Position numbers and translations under genes: made by a program. From contig NVUU01000080.1 in NCBI GenBank assembly GCA_002402025.1, forward strand, positions 1 through 5,282: a DNA stretch of 5,282 bases. The letters run 5' to 3'. Below are positions 1 through 4,013 of the stretch, piece after piece (position 1 is the first letter of the stretch; the number at the start of each line of letters is the position of its first letter). The DNA is from Candidatus Aerophobota bacterium. Its GTDB lineage: Bacteria > Chlamydiota > Chlamydiia > Chlamydiales > GCA-2402025. The notes under the pieces were generated by a model. That model was not told the origin of the DNA. It made no database searches and was given only the letters and a program-made list of their open reading frames with translations.

Positions 1-407
1 TTCCTTGTCCCCAGGCCGCCTTCCTTACCCCTCTGCGTTTCCCCCTATCAAGCGTGCCGTGCGGGGCGACTCGCCTAATCTCTCGACTCCACCCTATGGC
101 CAACGTCCCCACGTTGTCGGGCTTTGTCTCACCATCGAAGGCGACGGTGTCGACGGCACTCTTACCAGCGCCGTCAGGTTTCCCCTCTCGTGCTTTCATA
201 CCGGTGCAAGAGGTTGGCCAGATTGGTCAGTGCAGCGCAGTGCGTCGTTTGGCAGTTTGAGAGGACCGCGCGCCTGACGCACGTTGTCAGTCATTCCGTG
301 CTCTACTGACGAAAATTGTCACCGCCTTGCCGGGCTACTGACTAGAGAGGGACGCCTTTCTGTTCTCGCGGCGTGGGCCAGGGGCCTTGGCGTGCTACGC
401 TGGAGAC
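1..407. other. GC-rich stretch with no recognised gene
   Basis: This stretch is clearly richer in G and C than everything after about base 650. Several frames are open over 60 to 90 codons, as expected by chance in GC-rich DNA, and none gave a protein I recognise. One minus-strand frame stays open from an ATG at 199 to the left edge (66 codons), so a gene entering from the left cannot be excluded. Two short inverted repeats (101-116 and near 131-150) could form hairpins; the second pairs better on the minus strand. Bases 278-407 probably contain the upstream region of the tetR-like gene. No tRNA, rRNA or insertion-sequence end is visible. Confidence 0.6.
396..401 (+). promoter_or_regulatory. 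Possible -10 element for a leaderless tetR-like mRNA
   Basis: TACGCT lies six bases before the ATG at 408. A TANNNT box at this distance is the usual arrangement for leaderless transcripts in Actinobacteria and related high-GC bacteria, where transcription starts at the A of the start codon. I see no good -35 box. The short GGAG at 402-405 is only two bases from the ATG, too close for a normal ribosome binding site, which favours the leaderless reading. Confidence 0.3.
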
Positions 408-689
408 ATGGTTAGTGGCCTCAGAGAGCGAAAGAAACTCAGGACGCGTGAGGCTCTAGTAGGCGTCGCGTGGACTCTCTTTGAGCGTCGCGGTTTTGAC
501 GGCGTCACGGTCGATGAAATCTCCGCCGCTGCGGGCGTGTCACGCAGCACCTACTTTCGGTACTTTCCGACCAAGGAAGCGGTGGTTTTTCCCCACCAGG
601 AAGCGCGTTTGGCTCGGTTTGCTCAGATTCTTGAAAATTCGCCTCTTTCGAGTAAAAAAGAATATCAAGAAAATACCCATCTTGGGTAA
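408..689 (+). CDS. TetR/AcrR-family regulator, N-terminal fragment cut at a sequence junction
   Basis: Residues 5-65 form the TetR-type DNA-binding domain: a basic first helix (LRERKKLRTREAL), the helix segment around FERRGFDGVTVDEI, and the helix-turn-helix at about 33-53 ending AGVSRSTYFRYF, followed by PTKEAVV. Such proteins are homodimeric repressors that bind palindromic operators and release them when the larger C-terminal domain binds a ligand. A full member has about 190-220 residues; this frame gives only 93, and the ligand domain is missing. Similarity to the family stops near residue 75-80, where composition drops to AT-rich, and the last dozen residues look like chance translation. 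I chose ATG 408 because the motif starts right after it; an in-frame TTG at 387 would add seven unmatched residues. The style is actinobacterial (inferred). A product this short should not respond to a ligand or dimerise normally. Confidence 0.7.
   Translation: MVSGLRERKKLRTREALVGVAWTLFERRGFDGVTVDEISAAAGVSRSTYFRYFPTKEAVVFPHQEARLARFAQILENSPLSSKKEYQENTHLG
635..660. other. Composition junction between two DNA sources
   Basis: The sequence changes from GC-rich, GC-ending codons in the tetR-like gene to A-rich DNA (AGTAAAAAAG at about 651-660) within a few bases, and the TetR similarity ends at the same place. I see no insertion-sequence end, target-site duplication, tRNA or attachment-like repeat there. 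A chimeric assembly or clone is the simplest explanation; recent non-homologous insertion is the alternative. The exact breakpoint cannot be fixed by eye. Confidence 0.6.
674..688. repeat. Small inverted repeat upstream of infC
   Basis: TACCCA at 674-679 is the exact reverse complement of TGGGTA at 683-688, leaving a three-base loop. It overlaps the candidate -35 box of infC, so it could be an operator or the remnant of a hairpin from the gene that originally preceded infC. It has no T-run after it and is not a convincing terminator. Confidence 0.35.
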
Positions 690-709
690 TCTATATAGAG
701 TTTTATACA
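682..709 (+). promoter_or_regulatory. Candidate sigma70-type promoter for the infC cluster
   Basis: TTGGGT (682-687) and TATACA (704-709) are separated by 16 bases and resemble -35 and -10 boxes. The start of transcription would fall near 716, immediately before the Shine-Dalgarno sequence, giving an unusually short leader of about 15 bases. This is the only reasonable promoter between the composition junction and infC, but the match is weak. If the junction is an artefact, the natural promoter may lie in sequence not present here. Confidence 0.3.
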
Positions 710-716
710 TAATTGC

Positions 717-723
717 AGGGGTG
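717..723 (+). promoter_or_regulatory. Ribosome binding site of infC, deciding its TTG start
   Basis: AGGGGTG is seven bases before the TTG at 731. An in-frame TGA at 722-724 excludes any start further upstream, and only two non-start codons lie between that stop and the TTG. This fixes the start of infC. Confidence 0.7.
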
Positions 724-730
724 AAGTGCA

Positions 731-1273
731 TTGAGAATAAATAAGCAAATTCGAGCGACGAAAGTGCGAGTGATAAACAGCCAAGGAGAACAAGTTGGCG
801 TTATATCTGTCGAAGAAGCTCTAGGCTTGGCAAATGATGAGGGATTAGACCTCGTGGAGATAGCGCCTCAAGCAAGCCCACCAGTATGCAAAATAATTGA
901 TTATGGTAAATTTCGCTACCAGCAGACTAAGAAAGATAAGGAAAATAAGAAATCGCAGCACCAAGCGAAGCTAAAAGAAGTTAAAATGAAGCCTAACATC
1001 GATGAGCATGACTTCCAAGTGAAGCTCAAAAGGGCAAGAGATTTCATTATAAAAGGTGATAAGGTCAAAGTATCTTGTGTGTTTAGAGGTAGAGAGATAA
1101 TGCACTCTGATATCGGAAGAAAAGTAATGAACCGCTTTTGTGAAGGTTTAGAAGACATTGCGAACGTGGAATCTCATGCAAGATTACTGGGAAGAAGCTT
1201 ATCACTTGTGCTAGCGCCACTTGGAAAAAAGAAACAGCAGGAGAAGATCAGTGCCAAAAATGAAAACGCATAA
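731..1273 (+). CDS. infC: Translation initiation factor IF-3
   Basis: IF3 binds the 30S subunit, blocks early joining of 50S and checks the start codon and initiator tRNA. The 180 residues have the usual two-domain layout: an N-terminal domain at 1-65 (RINKQIRATKVRVI, then DLVEIAPQASPPVCKIIDYGKF, which covers the family signature), a lysine-rich linker at about 66-82, and a C-terminal domain from about 83 (KEVKMKPNIDEHDF, KGDKVKVSCVFRGRE, GRSLSLVLAP). The protein begins almost directly at the conserved RIN, so it lacks the short leading extension of many homologues. The start is TTG, whereas E. coli infC uses AUU for autoregulation; TTG should be discriminated against less strongly by IF3. 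The segments KPNID, KVKVSC and GLEDI resemble chlamydial IF3 as I recall it. The last 23 bases overlap rpmI, whose ribosome binding site lies inside this gene, so the two are probably translationally coupled. Confidence 0.96.
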   Translation: MRINKQIRATKVRVINSQGEQVGVISVEEALGLANDEGLDLVEIAPQASPPVCKIIDYGKFRYQQTKKDKENKKSQHQAKLKEVKMKPNIDEHDFQVKLKRARDFIIKGDKVKVSCVFRGREIMHSDIGRKVMNRFCEGLEDIANVESHARLLGRSLSLVLAPLGKKKQQEKISAKNENA

Positions 1274-1448
1274 AGCAATCAAGGCAAGATTCAAGGTGAC
1301 AGGAACTGGGAAATTGCTAAGGTTCAAACAAGGAAGACGACATCTTTTAACAAAAAAGAGCTCAAATAAGAAAAGAAGTTTGAGAAAGCCTACAACGGTG
1401 CCTGAAACGCATCTAAAGCTCTACAAGCGTCTAATGGGAGCTAAATAG
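1251..1448 (+). CDS. rpmI: Large ribosomal subunit protein bL35
   Basis: The 65-residue product is a small, very basic component of the 50S subunit. It shows the standard bL35 opening MPKMKTHKAIKARFKVTGTG, the central basic segment GRRHLLTKKSSNKKR, and a normal family length ending LMGAK. The start is the GTG at 1251, because the family begins M-P-K-M-K-T-H-K; AGGAGA at 1239-1244 lies six bases upstream. The ATG at 1260 would remove the conserved MPK, and a TTG at 1221 would add ten unrelated residues. The gene overlaps the end of infC by 23 bases in another frame and is followed after 30 bases by rplT, the classic IF3-bL35-bL20 order. Confidence 0.95.
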   Translation: MPKMKTHKAIKARFKVTGTGKLLRFKQGRRHLLTKKSSNKKRSLRKPTTVPETHLKLYKRLMGAK

Positions 1449-1464
1449 TAGGTCTATAAATAAT

Positions 1465-1473
1465 AAGGAAGGA
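1465..1473 (+). promoter_or_regulatory. Ribosome binding site of rplT
   Basis: The purine run AAGGAAGGA sits five bases before the ATG at 1479 and contains two overlapping AGGA cores, giving an unusually strong site. It lies in the 30-base gap after rpmI, and I see no promoter there, so rplT is read from the shared transcript. Confidence 0.6.
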
Positions 1474-1478
1474 TACCA

Positions 1479-1838
1479 ATGGTAAGAGTGACATGTGCAG
1501 TTTCCTCTAGAAGACGTAGAAAAAAACTGCTAAAGCAAGCAAAAGGATTTTTCGGAGATAGAAAGAACCATTTGCGCCAGACTAAAAATGCCTTGATGGC
1601 AGCAATGAAGTATAACTACATTCACCGTAAGAAGAAGAAGTCTGAGTTCAGAAGACTTTGGATTATTCGTATAGGTGTTGCTGCGAAGATCAATGGGATT
1701 TCATACAACAAGCTAATTCATGGTCTAACTAAAGCCGGTTGCACGCTCAATAGAAAGATGCTTGCTGACATGGCTATTTTTGATCCGGTTGCATTTACAT
1801 CAGTTGCTGATATGGCAAAAAAAGCGCTTGTCGCTTAA
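1479..1838 (+). CDS. rplT: Large ribosomal subunit protein bL20
   Basis: bL20 binds 23S rRNA early in 50S assembly and, in E. coli and Bacillus, also represses its own operon by binding the mRNA. The 119 residues match the usual length of 115-120. The N-terminal basic arm is typical (SSRRRRKKLLKQAKGFFGDRK, about 9-29), followed by NHLRQTKNALMAAMKYNYIHRKKKK and the globular C-terminal domain with RRLWIIRI (58-65), AKINGISYNKLIHGL (69-83) and LNRKMLADMAI (90-100). The ATG start has an excellent ribosome binding site. I could not recognise an rRNA-like mimic of the kind bL20 uses for autoregulation upstream of rpmI or rplT. A strong intrinsic terminator begins 28 bases after the stop codon. Confidence 0.96.
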   Translation: MVRVTCAVSSRRRRKKLLKQAKGFFGDRKNHLRQTKNALMAAMKYNYIHRKKKKSEFRRLWIIRIGVAAKINGISYNKLIHGLTKAGCTLNRKMLADMAIFDPVAFTSVADMAKKALVA

Positions 1839-1865
1839 GTTGTAAAGAGCATACCAAGAGTTTCG

Positions 1866-1898
1866 TCCCATGCTGCTTTGGTAGCATGGGATTTTTTT
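1866..1898 (+). terminator. Intrinsic terminator between rplT and pheS
   Basis: TCCCATGCT (1866-1874) pairs perfectly with AGCATGGGA (1883-1891) around the eight-base loop GCTTTGGT, and seven Ts follow at 1892-1898. This is a textbook rho-independent terminator. It ends only a few bases before the pheS ribosome binding site (AGGAG 1903-1907), leaving no space for a promoter between them. Upstream bases 1849-1857 (GC, a bulged A, TACCAA) can pair with TTGGTAGC at 1878-1885, and AGCAT at 1848-1852 can pair with ATGCT at 1870-1874; either would break the terminator stem. That is compatible with attenuation of pheS, but only the terminator itself is firm. Confidence 0.85.
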
Positions 1899-1902
1899 AT
1901 TT

Positions 1903-1907
1903 AGGAG
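1903..1907 (+). promoter_or_regulatory. Ribosome binding site of pheS, deciding its TTG start
   Basis: AGGAG is seven bases before the TTG at 1915. No ATG or GTG lies in frame between the terminator and this TTG, and the first internal ATG (residue 43) would remove the N-terminal tRNA-binding coiled coil. Confidence 0.7.
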
Positions 1908-1914
1908 CATCGTT

Positions 1915-2937
1915 TTGAAAGAGAAAATTTCACAATTAAATGAATCTTTTACAAAAGAGTTAGATGAAGCATCTTCATCTGATCAGATCCAGAATCTGAA
2001 AATAAAATATCTAGGAAAGAAGGGTCCGATCCAGGCTCTTATGCCTCTTTTAAAAGACTGCACAAGTGATGAAAGACCTCTTGTTGGCAAGATGATTAAC
2101 GAGCTGAAACAAGATATTTCAAGCAAGGTTGAGAATAGGCTTCAGACACTACTTCGCAGGGAGCAAAATGATCGTATCTCTTCTGAAAATGAAGACGTAA
2201 CTCTTCCTGGAAGAAAACGCTACCTTGGTAAAGAGCATCCCATTTCTTCTATGATGCAACAAGTCCTTGATATCCTGATCCAAATGGGATTTTCTGTACA
2301 AACAACCCCTGAAATCGAGTCTGAATACTACAACTATGGTGGCCTGAACTACCCAGAAGATCATCCTGCAAGAGATATGCAAGACACCTTTTATTTAACA
2401 AAAGACCTTCTTCTTCGCTCCCACACAACCTCTATTCAGCAACGAATTATGGAGAAGCATACACCTCCAATCAGAATCGTATCCTATGGCAAGTGCTATA
2501 GAAATGAAACTATTACAACAAGATCTCATGTGCTATTCCATCAAGTGGATGGGCTCTATATCGATAAAAATGTAACTTTTGCAGATCTGCTTGCGACAAA
2601 GAAAGAGTTTTACTCAAAGATTTTTGAAAAAGATGTAAAAGTACGTGTTAGACCAAGTTATTTTCCATTCGTAGAACCTGGTTTGGAGATTGATATTTCG
2701 TGTACCTCTTGCGACGGTAAAGGTTGTCGTTTGTGCAAAACAACAGGTTGGCTTGAGGTTTGCGGGGCCGGTATGGTGCATCCTGAAGTTCTTAAACAAG
2801 GCGGCCTTGATCCCGAAGTTTACTCCGGCTACGCATGGGGTGGGGGGATAGAAAGGCTTGTTATGCTTAAATACGGTATCACAGATATCCGTATGTTCAC
2901 AGAAAACGATGCGAGATTTTTAGGACAATTTGCTTAA
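1915..2937 (+). CDS. pheS: Phenylalanyl-tRNA synthetase alpha subunit
   Basis: PheS is the catalytic subunit of the alpha2-beta2 enzyme that charges tRNA-Phe, a class II synthetase. The 340 residues match the bacterial length. Residues 1-85 form the N-terminal coiled coil, with the conserved KYLGKKGPI at 31-39. The catalytic core follows: HPISSMMQQVLDIL (motif 1 region, 108-121), DMQDTFYL (154-161), YGKCYRNE...FHQVDGLYID (motif 2, 191-217), RPSYFPFVEPGLEID (246-260), GMVHPEVL (286-293) and YAWGGGIERLVM (motif 3 region, 306-317). Cysteines 263, 266, 271 and 274 form a CX2CX4CX2C group, possibly a metal site, absent from the E. coli enzyme; I recall similar cysteines in other bacterial lineages. 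pheT does not follow; the next genes face the other way. A separate pheT is known in Chlamydia. Expression probably depends on read-through of the terminator just upstream. Confidence 0.97.
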   Translation: MKEKISQLNESFTKELDEASSSDQIQNLKIKYLGKKGPIQALMPLLKDCTSDERPLVGKMINELKQDISSKVENRLQTLLRREQNDRISSENEDVTLPGRKRYLGKEHPISSMMQQVLDILIQMGFSVQTTPEIESEYYNYGGLNYPEDHPARDMQDTFYLTKDLLLRSHTTSIQQRIMEKHTPPIRIVSYGKCYRNETITTRSHVLFHQVDGLYIDKNVTFADLLATKKEFYSKIFEKDVKVRVRPSYFPFVEPGLEIDISCTSCDGKGCRLCKTTGWLEVCGAGMVHPEVLKQGGLDPEVYSGYAWGGGIERLVMLKYGITDIRMFTENDARFLGQFA

Positions 2938-2944
2938 AATTGCT

Positions 2945-2995
2945 TTACGTCGTATTTTCACCCGGATTGCCTGGAAGAACGTAGGTTTTAAATCA
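2945..2995 (-). other. Relic of the C-terminal tail of the 2993-3409 receiver, beyond its stop
   Basis: Read on the minus strand in the same frame as the receiver gene, the codons after the TGA at 2995-2993 give FKTYVLPGNPGENTT and then TAA at 2947-2945. The neighbouring paralogue reads YWFNTVRLP at the same place, so C-stop-FKTYVLP aligns with Y-W-FNTVRLP without gaps. The TGA therefore occupies the position of a TGG tryptophan codon. This looks like a nonsense change that removed the last part of helix 5 and the tail. Confidence 0.65.
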
Positions 2996-3409
2996 GCACT
3001 TTTCAAGTGCTTTAAAGATGACTTCAAGTCCCTTTACGTCTATCGGTTTTTGTATGTATGAATTCACTCCTAAATTATAGGTTTTAACAATTTCTTCTTC
3101 TGCTTTAGAACTAGTCATTACAATTATGGGAATAGTTTTAAATTTTGGGTCGCTTTTCGTGCGAGCGATCACTTCTCTACCATCAACTTTTGGCATGTTC
3201 ATGTCGAGCAGGATGATCCCTGGAAGCGGATATTCCGATGCATTTTGATACTTACCCTTATTTTCAAGATAATTAAGTAAATCTTCGCCATTTTCTGTAT
3301 AAATTCTTTTGTTTAGTACTTTAAGTGATTCAAAAGACTTTTCCATAAGAATGCGATCACCTTCATCATCTTCAGCAATCAAAATAACTCTCTTACTCTG
3401 ACTTTCCAA
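2993..3409 (-). CDS. Receiver-only response regulator, Rcp1-like, shortened at the C-terminus
   Basis: The 138-residue protein is a single CheY-like receiver with no output domain. It keeps the working residues: acidic pocket E13-D14-D15, phospho-acceptor D69 in ILLDMNMP, T99 in VMTSSKAEEE, and K121 in YIQKP. The DDEGD start and long loop before the aspartate (GKYQNASEYPLPG) are typical of receivers paired with phytochrome-class kinases, of which Rcp1 is the type. The start is the TTG at 3409; GGAG at 3420-3417 is seven bases upstream, and the nearby ATG is in a frame that soon stops. It is a close paralogue of the gene before it, 44 bases upstream, and shares a 31-base identical stretch with it. 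It ends abruptly at TGA where the paralogue has tryptophan, losing about 15 tail residues. The phosphorylation site is intact, so it may still function. Confidence 0.9.
   Translation of the reverse strand: MESQSKRVILIAEDDEGDRILMEKSFESLKVLNKRIYTENGEDLLNYLENKGKYQNASEYPLPGIILLDMNMPKVDGREVIARTKSDPKFKTIPIIVMTSSKAEEEIVKTYNLGVNSYIQKPIDVKGLEVIFKALEKC
2995..3011. terminator. Possible weak bidirectional terminator between convergent genes
   Basis: AGCACTT (2995-3001) and AAGTGCT (3005-3011) form a perfect seven-base stem with a three-base loop between the convergent pheS and receiver genes. Flanking TTTAA and TTAAA can add outer pairs. The T-run on the pheS side is only TTT and there is none on the other side, so termination would be weak. 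The left arm overlaps the receiver's stop codon and the rest lies in its last codons, so part of the symmetry may be chance. Confidence 0.35.
3045..3075. repeat. 31-base identical repeat, copy in the downstream receiver gene
   Basis: These 31 bases are identical to 3557-3587. On the minus strand they encode the segment ending in LGVNSYIQKP, around the conserved receiver lysine. Flanking sequence is similar but carries many silent and replacement differences, so the identity points to strong constraint, or to gene conversion between the two receiver genes. Confidence 0.8.
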
Positions 3410-3453
3410 TGTTTTTCTCCATTATTTGGATTTAATTATTTACAAGTCTCAAG

Positions 3454-3918
3454 CTATATTGCTTTTTTACAAGAACCGTCTTCAGGTAGGCGAACTGTAT
3501 TAAACCAGTAGACTTCTAGACTCTTAAAGATCGTTTCAAGCCCTTTATTATCAACGGGTTTTTGTATGTATGAATTCACTCCTAAATCATGAGCTTTTGC
3601 AATGTCTTCTTCAGCTTTTGATGAGGTCAACACGATCACGGGTATAGATTTCAGTTTAGGATCACTTTTTATTTTTGCGAGAGCTTCTCTTCCATCAACT
3701 TTTGGCATATTTAAATCAAGTAGGATGATCCCAGGTCTTGGAAAGTCAGTTTCATTTTTATATTTACCCCGATGCAAGAGATAATCTAAAAGTTCTTCTC
3801 CATCACCCACATAGACTCTCTTATGCGCCGCATTAATGTTTGTAAATGCTTTTTCCATAAGGAGCTTATCTCCTTCATCATCATCAGCAATCAAAATTAT
3901 GAGATCATCTTTATTCAC
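3454..3918 (-). CDS. Receiver-only response regulator, Rcp1-like
   Basis: This 154-residue protein is a stand-alone CheY-like receiver. Acidic residues D12-D13-D14 form the metal pocket, D68 in ILLDLNMP is the phospho-acceptor, T98 in VLTSSKAEED and K120 in YIQKP complete the active site. The C-terminus has the full Rcp1-type tail (YWFNTVRLPEDG) followed by SCKKAI. There is no DNA-binding or enzymatic output, so it should act by protein contact or as a phosphate shuttle. The start is the GTG at 3918, with GGAGG at 3927-3923 four bases upstream. It lies 95 bases downstream of the histidine kinase and 44 bases upstream of its paralogue, all in one direction, so the kinase is the likely phosphate donor to both. 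A promoter-like pair of boxes in the 95-base gap suggests the receivers can also be expressed separately. Confidence 0.92.
   Translation of the reverse strand: MNKDDLIILIADDDEGDKLLMEKAFTNINAAHKRVYVGDGEELLDYLLHRGKYKNETDFPRPGIILLDLNMPKVDGREALAKIKSDPKLKSIPVIVLTSSKAEEDIAKAHDLGVNSYIQKPVDNKGLETIFKSLEVYWFNTVRLPEDGSCKKAI
3557..3587. repeat. 31-base identical repeat, copy in the upstream receiver gene
   Basis: Identical to 3045-3075 in the same orientation; it covers the same codons (LGVNSYIQKP region) of the paralogous receiver. The two copies start 512 bases apart and could support recombination that deletes or fuses the two genes. Confidence 0.8.
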
Positions 3919-3935
3919 TTAACCTCCAAGAGTAT

Positions 3936-3962
3936 ATAATACTGCAGCAGTACACATGTAAA
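3936..3962 (-). promoter_or_regulatory. Candidate promoter for the two receiver genes
   Basis: Read on the minus strand, TTTACA (3962-3957) and TATTAT (3941-3936) are each close to the sigma70 consensus, but the spacer is 15 bases, shorter than ideal. TATACT at 3936-3931 is another possible -10 with a 20-base spacer. A small inverted repeat, TACTGC-A-GCAGTA (3940-3952), fills much of the spacer and could be an operator. It lies directly upstream of the GTG start and ribosome binding site of the first receiver gene. Confidence 0.35.
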
Positions 3963-4013
3963 CATTCAGTTATTACATTTCTATTTCATACTGGGAATTT
4001 TTATACGAGAAAA

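Noticed and set aside
5..277. 90-codon plus-strand frame starting with TTG near the left edge
   Set aside because: No family resemblance, proline- and serine-rich shadow-like composition, and competing open frames on both strands, as expected in GC-rich DNA.
387..407. Upstream TTG at 387 as the start of the tetR-like gene
   Set aside because: It adds seven residues (through ACYAGD) not seen in the family, and the ATG at 408 has a well-placed leaderless-type -10 box.
721..744. Seven-codon GTG mini-frame (MKCIENK) overlapping the infC start as a leader peptide
   Set aside because: Its start codon lies within the infC Shine-Dalgarno, it has no ribosome binding site of its own at a sensible distance and shows no regulatory codon bias.
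1839..1866. Phe-rich leader peptide or T-box ahead of pheS
   Set aside because: The 28 bases hold no start codon followed by Phe codons and no T-box sequence or specifier structure; only simple alternative stems are possible.
2149..2382. 77-codon minus-strand frame inside pheS, and similar frames opposite infC, the receivers and the kinase
   Set aside because: They lie wholly within strongly supported genes, lack recognisable families and have no good ribosome binding sites.
2993..2995. TGA read as tryptophan (alternative genetic code)
   Set aside because: pheS, rplT and the second receiver all use TGG for tryptophan and no other gene here contains an in-frame TGA, so a single nonsense change is simpler.
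3045..3587. 31-base repeats as a CRISPR or mobile-element signature
   Set aside because: There are only two copies, 512 bases apart, both inside homologous codons of paralogous genes; gene duplication explains them.
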